NCBI RefSeq assembly: GCF_001550375.1
Contig: NZ_LRTR01000043.1
Span: 1 to 33,980 of the forward strand
Reading direction: 5' to 3'
Origin: Streptomyces europaeiscabiei
Lineage (GTDB): Bacteria > Actinomycetota > Actinomycetes > Streptomycetales > Streptomycetaceae
Length of the DNA: 33,980 nt
A program made the translations under genes and the position numbers. Shown piece by piece: positions 1 to 6,808 of the stretch. A model generated the notes under the pieces. It worked only from the letters and a program-made list of their open reading frames with translations. It did no database searches and was not told the DNA's origin. The first letter of the stretch is position 1. Each line of letters opens with the position of its first letter.

Positions 1-215
1 GTGAGGCTGGGGCGGGCGCCGCCGGCGCGGAACGTGAACAGGACGGCGGCGCAGGCGCTGAGGGCCACCGCGGTGGGGGGCAGGACCGCGAGGCGCACCA
101 GCTGTTGCCGTATGTGGATCTCGGGCAGCGAGGGGACGGCTCGGGTGGCCGATCGCCCGTGCCGCCCGCCCTCACGGCGGTCTGCGCGTGCGGCCGGTGC
201 GCGAAGGTGAGACAT
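1..215 (-). CDS. N-terminus of a membrane protein, possibly a sensor histidine kinase (partial)
   Basis: Only the first 71 codons are in the window; the gene runs off the left edge. The ATG at 215 is preceded by a GAGGA Shine-Dalgarno at normal spacing. The product starts with a basic, Arg-rich cytoplasmic stretch (residues 1-36), then the segment IRQQLVRLAVLPPTAVALSA leading into one hydrophobic helix at about residues 40-62. This arrangement resembles the start of Streptomyces sensor histidine kinases of the nitrate/nitrite-sensing or conservon (CvnA) kind, but no catalytic or sensor domain is visible, so the kinase assignment is an inference from the N-terminus only. The upstream 440 bases carry no other gene. 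Confidence 0.5.
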   Translation of the reverse strand, partial: MSHLRAPAARADRREGGRHGRSATRAVPSLPEIHIRQQLVRLAVLPPTAVALSACAAVLFTFRAGGARPSL

Positions 216-657
216 CAGCGTCCTCGTACTGGTCCGTCTGGGGCGTGGGGGTGCCGCGTCCGGGCGACTTGGGCATGCGCCCTCGCGTGTCGGTCGCGAG
301 AGTCGAAGAATTCGGCACTGCGTCGTCCGACGGCAACTCACAGTAGTCGCCAACGCGTCATGTGCGGTGCGCAGTTGACAAATACCTCCGCAATGCGTCC
401 CGCTCTGGTATGAGGCTTCGTGCGACAGTCCGATAATTCTTCGGACGCTTGTTCCTGTCGGATTCCTTCCGCGCTCGAATTCCGATCAGAGCTGGCCAGA
501 AAAGGTCGAGAACAGACGTCGAGGGCCGGGGAGCAATTCGCTCCCCGGCCCTCGACGTCAATCCAAAAATCACCCTGTCGGGAGAATTCTCGACCCGTTC
601 ACGCTGCCGGTCACCACCGCGACGACTCTGTCCACGCCCCCTGGGGGAGGCCGGGTG
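216..657. other. Intergenic region, no gene seen
   Basis: This 442-base stretch separates two leftward genes. I see no ORF with a ribosome binding site and actinobacterial codon use. It holds the strong hairpin at 515-559, listed separately, and a weaker inverted repeat, GTCCGA (429-434) with TCGGAC (441-446). The promoter of the leftward membrane-protein gene should lie somewhere in 216-500, but no convincing -35/-10 pair was found. Confidence 0.6.
515..559 (-). terminator. 20-bp perfect hairpin, terminator of the MBL-fold gene
   Basis: The arms 515-534 and 540-559 are perfectly complementary (20 bp, starting GACGTCGAGGGCC) around a 5-nt AATTC loop. It lies about 100 bases past the stop of the MBL-fold hydrolase gene and before the next leftward gene. 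It lacks a clear U-tract, which is common for Streptomyces terminators. The symmetry means it could act in both directions. Confidence 0.75.
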
Positions 658-1836
658 TCAGCTCTCCGCCACCAGGTCCAGCCGATCCCCCACGGGCGGC
701 CAGGCGGACCAGCCGCCGACCGGCTGCTGGGACACGGCACGCCACCACGGATTCACCGGCGGTGTGCTCTTCGGCTCGAACGGCTCCCCCGGCTGCGGCG
801 CGGCCATCGTGACCCCCGCAGCGTGCGTGGCCCACATCATGCGCTCGCCCGGCTCCGCCCAGGCGTGCATCGCCAGGTTGAACGTCGCCCAGTGGATCGG
901 CATCATCACGCCGCTGGGCTCGCCGCCCTGCAGGTCGAGGTGGGTCTGCAGCCCCTCGTCGGGAGTCATGTGAATGTCGGGCCAGAACTCCGAATAGGCG
1001 CCGACCTGGATCATGGTGATGTCGAACGGGCCGTGCTCGGCGCCGATGTCCTTGAAACCCCCGAAGTACCCGGTGTCGCCGCTGTGGTAGATCCGGTGCT
1101 CGTCACCGGCGACGACCCAGGAGGCCCACAGCGTGTGCTGGGTGTTGCGCAGGCCCCGGCCGCAGAAGTGCCGGGCGGGGGTGGCGGTCAGGGTGAGGCC
1201 GCCGATCTTCGTCGCCTCGTGCCAGTCGAGCTCGCGGATCCGGTCCGCGGAGACGCCCCAGTGCTCCAGATGGGCGCCGACACCGAGCGGCACGGCGAAG
1301 ACCGTGTCCGTACCGGCCAGCTCCTTGATGGAGGGCATGTCCAGGTGGTCGTAATGGTCGTGCGAGATGACGACGACGTCGACCGGTCCGAGCGCGGCCA
1401 GCGGCACCGGCACGGGGTGCAGCCGCTTGGGCCCGGCGAAGGGGAACGGGGAGCAGCGCTCGCCCCAGACGGGGTCGAAGAGCACCCGGTGCCCGTCGAT
1501 CTCGGCGAGCACACTGGAATGGCCCATCCATGTGATCCGCAGCCCGCTCGCCGGGGGCCTGACCAGGTCGGCGAGGGTCGTGGGGTGCACGGGGATCAGC
1601 CCCGACGGAGCACGCCGCGCCCTCTCGTCCTTGCGGAAGTAGCTCTTCGCCATCTCCACGGCGGCACCGCCGGAGGGACGGACCTGCGCGCCCTCGGGGT
1701 TCACGAAGACCCCGTTCGCGAAGTGCGGGGATCTGCGGATCCGCTCCAGCCGGGCACCGCTCGGGTCCGCGCCGAAGGCGGCGGGCCGCGCTGCGCGCAG
1801 CCCCGAGCTGAGAGAACGGGATCCGGAACCGGACAC
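658..1836 (-). CDS. MBL-fold metal-dependent hydrolase (NAPE-PLD/UlaG-like)
   Basis: This 392-aa protein is a metallo-beta-lactamase-fold hydrolase. The metal-binding motif SHDHYDHLD is at residues 158-166 (H159, H161, D163, H164). It is preceded by the ITWMGHSSVL strand-turn (101-110) and followed by ARHF (H223), SGDTG (D254) and a late PIHWATF histidine. This order matches the N-acylphosphatidylethanolamine phospholipase D-like branch, whose members cleave phosphoester-type bonds with two metal ions; the substrate here is unknown. The GTG start at 1836 follows a strong AGGAGGTG ribosome binding site. No signal peptide is evident, so it is probably cytoplasmic. It is divergent from the dehydrogenase gene and is followed by a strong hairpin terminator, so it is probably monocistronic. 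Confidence 0.88.
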   Translation of the reverse strand: MSGSGSRSLSSGLRAARPAAFGADPSGARLERIRRSPHFANGVFVNPEGAQVRPSGGAAVEMAKSYFRKDERARRAPSGLIPVHPTTLADLVRPPASGLRITWMGHSSVLAEIDGHRVLFDPVWGERCSPFPFAGPKRLHPVPVPLAALGPVDVVVISHDHYDHLDMPSIKELAGTDTVFAVPLGVGAHLEHWGVSADRIRELDWHEATKIGGLTLTATPARHFCGRGLRNTQHTLWASWVVAGDEHRIYHSGDTGYFGGFKDIGAEHGPFDITMIQVGAYSEFWPDIHMTPDEGLQTHLDLQGGEPSGVMMPIHWATFNLAMHAWAEPGERMMWATHAAGVTMAAPQPGEPFEPKSTPPVNPWWRAVSQQPVGGWSAWPPVGDRLDLVAES

Positions 1837-1923
1837 GGCACCTCCTGGTGGATTCGCTCAGGCATCCCATTATGGTCCGCCCCTGTGACAGCGCCGGGTC
1901 CGACCCGTCCCCGCACGATGCAA

Positions 1924-1943
1924 TACTGACCAACTATTCAGTA
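1924..1943. promoter_or_regulatory. Inverted repeat in a divergent promoter region, candidate TetR operator
   Basis: TACTGA (1924-1929) and TCAGTA (1938-1943) form a perfect 6-bp inverted repeat with an 8-nt spacer. It lies about 85-90 bases from both the MBL-fold gene start and the dehydrogenase start. A TetR-type regulator is encoded directly after the dehydrogenase, so a TetR operator is a reasonable inference, not proven. A tandem TTGTTCCCG repeat follows at 1951-1968. Confidence 0.4.
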
Positions 1944-2027
1944 GCTCATTTTGTTCCCGTTGTTCCCGCCGCCCTCGTCCACTCGCGCCCCTTCCTTCCA
2001 CCTCCCCAGGCCACCCCGAGGAGCCCG

Positions 2028-3209
2028 ATGACCACGCCCCCCTACGTGTCCCTCACCTGGACCGACCACGTCACGGGCCGGCAGGGCTTTCTCGTCGTGG
2101 ACCGGCTGGTGCGCGGGGTCTCCAGCGGTGGGCTGCGGATGCGGCCGGGCTGCGCGCTCGACGAGGTCGCCGGACTCGCCCGCGGCATGACCATGAAGGA
2201 AGCGCTGCACTACGCCCCCGAGGGCCGATACGTCCCGCTGGGCGGCGCCAAGGGCGGTATCGACTGCGACCCCCGGGACCCGCGGGCGTACGGCGTCCTC
2301 GTCCGCTACCTGCGCGCGATGCGCCCGTACATCGAGAACTTCTGGACCACCGGCGAGGATCTCGGTCTCTCCCAGGACCTGATGGACCGTGCGGCCGCGG
2401 AGGCGGGCCTGGTGTCGACGATCCAAGCGGTGTACCCCCTCCTCGACGACGAGGAGACGGCCCGACGACGCCTCGCGAACGCCTTCGCGGTCCAGGTGGA
2501 CGGCATCGGCCTCGACGAGCTGGTCGGCGGCTGCGGCGTCGCCGAGTCCGTGCTCACGGCCCTGGACCGGGCCGACGCGCCGTACGCCGGGACGCGGGTC
2601 GCCGTGCAGGGCCTGGGCACCATGGGTGGGGCCACCGCCCGCTTCCTCGCCCGCGCCGGCCTGACGGTCGTGGCCGTGGCCGACATCAAGGGCACCATCA
2701 CGAACCCGGCGGGGCTGGACGTCGAGGCGCTGCTCACCGCCCGCGACCCGCACGGCACGGTCGACCGCTCCGCACTCCGCCCCGACGACCACGAAGCACC
2801 CGCCGATGCCTGGCTCACGGCCGAAGCCGACGTACTGGTCCCCGCGGCCGTCTCCTACGCGATCGACACCACCAACCAGCACCACGTCACCGCTCGGCTG
2901 ATCGTCGAGGCGGCCAACATGCCCGTCCTCCCGGCGGCCGAGGAACTGCTCGCCGCACGCGGGGTCGTCGTCCTGCCCGACGTCGTGGTGAACTCCGGGA
3001 CGAACGCCTGGTGGTGGTGGACGCTGTTCGGCGACATCGGTCCCACCGCCGACGAGGCGTTCACCCACACCCGCCGCTCCATGCGCGCCCTCGTCGACCT
3101 GATGCTCACCCGAGCCGAGACCGACGACACGACTCCCCGCGCCGCCGCCCACGCCATCGCCGCCGACCGGGTCCCGGCGATCACGGACCGATTCGGCATG
3201 CACCGCTGA
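2028..3209 (+). CDS. Glu/Leu/Phe/Val dehydrogenase family amino-acid dehydrogenase
   Basis: This 393-aa NAD(P)-dependent amino-acid dehydrogenase of the ELFV family would deaminate an amino acid to its 2-oxo acid. The N-terminal dimerisation/catalytic domain has GMTMKEAL (K57, substrate-carboxylate lysine) and the catalytic lysine in PLGGAKGGID (K75), then TTGEDLGL (D111). The Rossmann domain starts with VAVQGLGTMGG (about 192-201) and ends its second strand with D219, which suggests NAD. The C-terminal part carries VLPDVVVNSGTNAWWWW, unlike textbook leucine dehydrogenases, so the substrate should not be assumed. The ATG at 2028 follows GAGGAG; an upstream in-frame extension to 1848 has no such signal and would cover the promoter. 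The TetR gene lies about 115 bases downstream. Confidence 0.85.
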   Translation: MTTPPYVSLTWTDHVTGRQGFLVVDRLVRGVSSGGLRMRPGCALDEVAGLARGMTMKEALHYAPEGRYVPLGGAKGGIDCDPRDPRAYGVLVRYLRAMRPYIENFWTTGEDLGLSQDLMDRAAAEAGLVSTIQAVYPLLDDEETARRRLANAFAVQVDGIGLDELVGGCGVAESVLTALDRADAPYAGTRVAVQGLGTMGGATARFLARAGLTVVAVADIKGTITNPAGLDVEALLTARDPHGTVDRSALRPDDHEAPADAWLTAEADVLVPAAVSYAIDTTNQHHVTARLIVEAANMPVLPAAEELLAARGVVVLPDVVVNSGTNAWWWWTLFGDIGPTADEAFTHTRRSMRALVDLMLTRAETDDTTPRAAAHAIAADRVPAITDRFGMHR

Positions 3210-3313
3210 CGGGCGGCCGGGGGATCCGGGCCGCGGACGGCCGACACCCCCCGGCGGTCACCGGCCGTCCCCGAGGTGGCTCGAACCCTGCGGCGGCTGT
3301 GCGTGGGCCTCGG

Positions 3314-3319
3314 TAGGGT
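3314..3319 (+). promoter_or_regulatory. -10 element (TAGGGT) of a probably leaderless tetR-type gene
   Basis: TAGGGT fits the actinobacterial TANNNT -10 motif and ends 6 nt before the GTG start at 3326. That start has no good Shine-Dalgarno. This is the usual geometry for transcription starting at the first base of the start codon. No clear -35 was seen. Confidence 0.45.
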
Positions 3320-3325
3320 TGCCGC

Positions 3326-3946
3326 GTGGGCAGGGTGCGGTTGAGTGTGGCCGAGCGGCGTGCGGAGCTGCTCCGAGCCGCCATCGAGCAGATCGAGGAG
3401 CGGGGCGTCGCGGCGGTACGGATCGCCGACGTGGCCGCCGTCCTCGGGGTGAGCAACGCCCTGGTGCTCTACCACTTCTCGACCAAGGAAAGACTGGTGG
3501 CCGAGGCGTTCCGGTACGCCGCCGAGGGCGACCTCGCCCACCTCCGCAAACTGCTGGGCCGCCGCACCACGGCACTGCGCCGACTTCGCGCGGCCGTCCG
3601 CTGGTACGCCCCGACCGGCCAGGCCAAGGGCTGGCGCCTGTGGATCGAGGGCTGGGCGGCCGCCCTCCGCGAACCCGCACTCCGCGAGGTCACCCGCGAC
3701 CTGGACAGACAGTGGAAGGCCGCACTCACCGAGGTCATCGAAGCCGGCGTGACGGCCGACGAGTTCCACTGCCCGGACCCCGCGGCGACGGCCCTCCGCC
3801 TCACCGCCCTGCTGGACGGTCTCGCCGTACAGATGACGACCTACGACGGAGCCGTCTCCCGCACCCGGGCCCAGAACTGGGCCGACGAGGCCCTGGCCCA
3901 CGAACTGGGCCTGACCCGCGACCACCTCACAGCGGCGACCCGCTGA
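3326..3946 (+). CDS. TetR/AcrR family transcriptional regulator
   Basis: This 206-aa regulator has an N-terminal TetR helix-turn-helix (about residues 10-57) containing VRIADVAAVLGVSNALVLYH, followed by FSTKERLVAEAF, the typical start of helix 4. The C-terminal ligand domain is all-helical and resembles BetI-like TetR_C domains. Length is normal for the family. The GTG at 3326 is taken because a -10 motif sits 6 nt upstream; GTG codons at 3335 and 3344 are possible alternatives. It is downstream of, and co-directional with, the amino-acid dehydrogenase gene. It is therefore a candidate regulator of that gene and of the divergent hydrolase through the 1924-1943 palindrome. Ligand unknown. Confidence 0.88.
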   Translation: MGRVRLSVAERRAELLRAAIEQIEERGVAAVRIADVAAVLGVSNALVLYHFSTKERLVAEAFRYAAEGDLAHLRKLLGRRTTALRRLRAAVRWYAPTGQAKGWRLWIEGWAAALREPALREVTRDLDRQWKAALTEVIEAGVTADEFHCPDPAATALRLTALLDGLAVQMTTYDGAVSRTRAQNWADEALAHELGLTRDHLTAATR

Positions 3947-4262
3947 ACAAACCGCCGTCAACCGAGCAGGGCCACGCCACGACGGCGAGAAGCCGCCCGA
4001 CTGCGGACGAGGCCCCGCCGGGGCGTGGCAGCCCGTCGTGCATGAGGCGGCCCGGAGAGCGGCTCCCCACCCACCAACTCCCGGCGCCCCAAAGAGGCGC
4101 GGGGAACTGCGCGAGCAACCACACAGCACCCGCACCCGCCCGCCCCGCGGCACCCCCCACTGCAAGCAGGCACCCACCGCACCGGGTGGGCCCGGCCGCC
4201 CCAAAGCCCGGAGCCGGGCACTCCGAACCGGCCGACCGCCGGAGGCAGTCCGGTCAGGCCTC
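3947..4262. other. Intergenic region between convergent genes
   Basis: No gene is seen between the stop of the tetR-type gene and the stop of the convergent GDSL hydrolase gene. The interval is rich in small hairpins. It holds the common Streptomyces repeat listed at 4083-4132 and a short hairpin GCCCGG-AG-CCGGGC at 4206-4219, and probably terminates transcription in both directions. Confidence 0.6.
4083..4132. repeat. Widespread Streptomyces intergenic repeat
   Basis: The segment from GGCGCCCC through AAAGAGGCGCGGGGAACTGC to GCGAGCAACCAC matches, from memory, a short element found between genes all over Streptomyces chromosomes, usually with the core GGCGCGGGGAACTGCGCGA. It contains short self-complementary parts (GCGCC at 4084 with GGCGC, and GCGCGGGGAACTGCGC). 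Its place between convergent genes fits a terminator-like role. Confidence 0.65.
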
Positions 4263-5081
4263 TCAGGCCACCGCCCCGATCCACGTCCTGATGTCGTCCG
4301 GCGACAACTGCCCCTTCGCCGACACGTGATCCCCGGACGACTCCCCCCGCAGCCGCCGCCCGATCCACGGCACCAGATACTCCCGCGCCCAGTGGATGTT
4401 GTCGCGGCGCATCTCGAGCGTGCCGCGCGGCGGCAGCGGAGGCCACGGCTGATCGGGGTCGGCCGGAATGTCCACGCCCAGCACCTGCCCCGCCCGCAGG
4501 GCGACCCGCGTGTGCCCCTCCGGCGACAGGTGCAGCCGGTCGAGGTCCCAGGCCCGCCGGTCCTGGACCGTCTTCAGGGACCACAGGTCCAGCACGGGAC
4601 ACCCGTACCGGTCGGCGATGGCCCGCACATGCAGGTTGTACGTGGCGATCTTGCCCCGCATGTGCCTCAGCACCGGGACATCACGGGTGTCGAACCCGGT
4701 GGTCACCATGACCGTGCCGACGGCCGAAGTGAGCCTGGACACCGCCCGCTCGAACCTCTCGGCGACCTCGTCGGGATCGGTGCCCGGCCGGATGATGTCG
4801 TTGCCGCCCGCACAGAAGGAGATCAGGTCGGGCGCGAGCTCCAGAGCCCTCGGCACCTGGTCCGCCACGATCTGGTCGAGGAGCTTCCCCCGCACAGCCA
4901 GGTTGGTGTAACCGAAATCGCCCTCGGGCACCCGGTCCGCGAGAAGCACCGCGAACCGGTCGGCCCAGCCGACGAACCGCCCGTCGGGCCCGGGATCGCC
5001 GACGCCCTCGGTGAAGCTGTCCCCCAGCGCCACGTACGACCCGATCATTGATCTGCTGTCATTCTTCGAATCGTCTGCCAC
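4263..5081 (-). CDS. SGNH/GDSL hydrolase family protein
   Basis: This 272-aa protein carries all four SGNH-hydrolase blocks. Block I is VALGDSFTEG with nucleophile S22, block II is the NLAVRG region (60-65), block III is GGND (92-95), and block V is DRLHLSPEGH with D181 and H184. Such enzymes are esterases or lipases; no signal peptide or membrane helix is seen, so it is probably cytosolic. The start is uncertain. GTG at 5081 gives MADDSKND but is poorly spaced from the only good ribosome binding site (GGAAGGTG), which instead fits an out-of-frame ATG at 5091 encoding 10 codons. An in-frame ATG at 5048 (MIGSYVALGD) is another option. The gene converges on the tetR-type gene. Confidence 0.85.
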   Translation of the reverse strand: MADDSKNDSRSMIGSYVALGDSFTEGVGDPGPDGRFVGWADRFAVLLADRVPEGDFGYTNLAVRGKLLDQIVADQVPRALELAPDLISFCAGGNDIIRPGTDPDEVAERFERAVSRLTSAVGTVMVTTGFDTRDVPVLRHMRGKIATYNLHVRAIADRYGCPVLDLWSLKTVQDRRAWDLDRLHLSPEGHTRVALRAGQVLGVDIPADPDQPWPPLPPRGTLEMRRDNIHWAREYLVPWIGRRLRGESSGDHVSAKGQLSPDDIRTWIGAVA

Positions 5082-5251
5082 ATCGGCCCATGATTCACCT
5101 TCCGCTGTGACCTACGCGACCGTAATAAGGGGTTGACGGTCGGTGAGATAGGCCACGGGTCAGGTTTTGGTCAATCCGGAATACACCGGGCCGGGCCGGC
5201 GGCACCCCGCCGCCCCGATCCTCTCCCGACGCTCCCGGTCCGGCCGACCGC

Positions 5252-5977
5252 TCAGTGCCGACCACTCAACCTCCACACCCGGAAGTCCTCGATCCGGAAG
5301 TGACTCCAGGTGGTGCGGAAGGCGAAATGCCCACGCGTGTACGGCGCGGGATCGACGTGGTCGAAGACGAGCCGCCCGTTGTTCCACCACTGGACCTTCG
5401 AGCCGTCGGAGACGATCCGGACGCGGTTCGGCTCGTTCGCGACGAGCAGCGGCTCGGTGTAGTCGTAGATCAGCGGCCGCACACCCGCCTCACCGACGTA
5501 CCGACGCAACCGCGTGGTCGTGTTCGTGTTGGCGCCGTACCCGACGTAGTACGTCTTCAGATGGTCGTACTCGGCGAGCGCGCCCCCACGCGGAGTGGCG
5601 AAAAGATCATCGGGAGACCTCACATCGACGGCGTTCCAGAAGTTGTTGAGGTCGGAGACCCGGTCGTTGACCCCGCCCGCGGAGACCGGCGTGGCCGTGT
5701 ACTCGACGACGTACGGCCCTGCCAGCTTCCGCTTGAACCAGATCGTGGCTCCGGCGGGCACGTCGACCTCCAGCACCCCGCGCGAGGCCGTGACCGACCC
5801 GCCCCTCTCCAGTTCCAAGGCCCACTGCCCGAGCCCGTGCCGGAAGTCGTCGGCGGCGATCAGCCGGCCACGGCGACCGCGTCGGCTCGCGGACGCCGTC
5901 CCCGCCGGGACGAACACCGCGAGGGCGGCACCGGCGGCGCCGGCGGCAAGGGTCCCGAAGGCTCTGCGAGTGGTCAT
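5252..5977 (-). CDS. Tat-exported DUF6250-like protein
   Basis: This 241-aa exported protein begins with a Tat signal (TTRRAFGTLA, then a hydrophobic Ala/Gly-rich helix and a probable cleavage after ASA near residue 31). The mature part (LIAADDFRHGLGQWALELER, then many aromatic beta-strand segments such as NNFWNAVDVRSPDDLF and YDHLKTYYVGYGANTNTTTR) looks like a concanavalin-A-like jelly roll. I recognise it as DUF6250-like, a group often found with polysaccharide-degrading genes; the family name is from memory. The ATG at 5977 follows AAGGAG. The end of a decayed IS element lies within 15 bases upstream, so its native promoter has probably been altered. Confidence 0.78.
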   Translation of the reverse strand: MTTRRAFGTLAAGAAGAALAVFVPAGTASASRRGRRGRLIAADDFRHGLGQWALELERGGSVTASRGVLEVDVPAGATIWFKRKLAGPYVVEYTATPVSAGGVNDRVSDLNNFWNAVDVRSPDDLFATPRGGALAEYDHLKTYYVGYGANTNTTTRLRRYVGEAGVRPLIYDYTEPLLVANEPNRVRIVSDGSKVQWWNNGRLVFDHVDPAPYTRGHFAFRTTWSHFRIEDFRVWRLSGRH

Positions 5978-5988
5978 GACGCTCCTTC

Positions 5989-6240
5989 TTTGACATCCGC
6001 CCGCTCTTGAAAGAGGAGGATTCCAGCCGATGTGGGCCGAGGTTCACGGACACTCGACCGCGGAGTGGGCGGCGTTGTCCCTCCGGCCACCGGCTGTTCG
6101 CCGGGGGCGAGCTTTTCGCCGGGGGCGAGGAGCCCCACCCTGTCCTGCCGCGACGCCGGTTGCCGCGTCGGTGTCCCCGTTGCAGGTGAAGCCGCAGGAG
6201 GAACAGACGAACCCGGCCTGGCTCTTGAGCGGGTCGAGGC
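5989..6240 (-). mobile_element. 3' remnant of an IS200/IS605-family element (tnpB C-terminus and right end)
   Basis: On the - strand, about 6240 to 6125 encodes KSQAGFVCSSCGFTCNGDTD AATG, the second half of the TnpB zinc ribbon and the start of the usual NADTNAA...AAG region; the first CxxC is missing. After a frameshift near 6125 another frame gives SVREPRPTSAGILLFQE and VKEGAS, a typical tnpB tail. The element ends in an imperfect hairpin (ATCCTCCTCTT TC AAGAGCGGGCGGAT) followed by GTCAA, like IS605-family right ends. The transposase is truncated and frameshifted, with no left end and no TnpA, so the element is dead. Confidence 0.72.
6097..6129. repeat. Tandem 15-bp direct repeat inside the tnpB remnant
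   Basis: TTCGCCGGGGGCGAG occurs at 6097-6111 and again at 6115-6129 (18-bp period). It lies close to where the tnpB reading frame is lost, so a local duplication is a possible contributor to the decay. Confidence 0.6.
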
Positions 6241-6576
6241 CGCTCGGGTCGACGGCGTACAGCCGTCTCGGGCCACCGTCCACCGACACGTGGATCTGCG
6301 TGGGCACGGTGACCGACGCGACGTCGAACAGGGCACGGACGCCGCCGCCGGTGAACCTGAAGCGCGCAGCCGGGAGCCGGAGCTGACGGTGGCGGCGGCA
6401 TCGGCGGTGCGGCTCCCGTGGCCCTCGAAGACGAGCCGCCGGTCATCGGGACGCACCACACCCGGCTCACCGGAGGCGGGAGCAGGCGGAGCGACCCCGG
6501 CCAGAGGCCCCACGGGCACCGCAGCACTCACGAGGGCGCGGCTCTTGACGGCAGTGCGCCGGTCGACGCCGGACAC
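6235..6576 (-). pseudogene. Truncated, frameshifted secreted SGNH/GDSL esterase (N-terminal part only)
   Basis: The GTG at 6576 follows GGAGGT and opens a Tat-like leader (DRRTAVKSRALVSAAVPVG). Next comes PDDRRLVFEGHGSRTADAAA, and after a frameshift at about 6358-6362, RFTGGGVRALFDVASVTVPT and QIHVSVDGGPRRLYAVD. This is the N-terminal beta domain typical of CE2-like GDSL esterases of Streptomyces. The reading frame then passes at about 6235-6245 straight into tnpB-derived residues (GLDPLKSQAGF), so the catalytic SGNH domain is gone. Removing 2 nt, or adding 1, near 6360 restores the frame. The intact gene was probably a secreted polysaccharide deacetylase or esterase. Confidence 0.75.
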
Positions 6577-6594
6577 GGAGACCTCCGAAGACGT

Positions 6595-6608
6595 GGAAAG
6601 CGCTTACG
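6595..6608. promoter_or_regulatory. LacI-family-type operator upstream of the esterase pseudogene
   Basis: GGAAAGCGCTTACG is a near-palindrome around AAGCGCTT (6598-6605), the typical half-site arrangement of LacI/CcpA-family operators (central CG). It lies about 20 bases upstream of the pseudogene start. This suggests the former esterase gene was controlled by a sugar-responsive LacI regulator, which is not encoded in this window. Confidence 0.5.
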
Positions 6609-6690
6609 GAGATCACTGTGTCCGCTCATTCGCACGCCTGTCGAGACTTTGATCAGCCATGCCACAAGACCGCAATACGGTGATCGCGAA

Positions 6691-6786
6691 TCGCCACGGG
6701 CCGTGGCGAGGGCAGCCGATACGGAAGAAGGCCGACCCTCCGGGAACGCCGAAGGCCGACCCCCCGGATCGCGGGGGCCGGCCTTC
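6691..6786 (-). terminator. Two successive hairpins downstream of the M23 peptidase gene
   Basis: The first hairpin met by the leftward transcript is GAAGGCCGACCCCC (6751-6764) pairing with GGGGGCCGGCCTTC (6773-6786). It is 14 bp, with the single mismatch read as a G-U pair in the - strand RNA. The second is TCGCCACG (6691-6698) with CGTGGCGA (6702-6709). A partial copy of the first arm (GAAGGCCGACCCTCC) lies at about 6728-6742. Neither has a strong U-tract. Confidence 0.7.
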
Positions 6787-6808
6787 GGTGCGGTCGGGCG
6801 GCTGCGCC

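Noticed and set aside
373..380. TTGACA as a -35 box in the left intergenic region
   Set aside because: It is on the + strand, has no -10 at 16-19 nt and no rightward gene follows.
655..1929. 424-codon + strand frame opposite the MBL hydrolase
   Set aside because: The - strand protein has intact metal-binding motifs; the + strand reading has none.
3207..3325. Possible small gene between the dehydrogenase and the tetR-type gene
   Set aside because: No ORF with a ribosome binding site and family resemblance; short ORFs here are out-of-frame extensions of neighbours.
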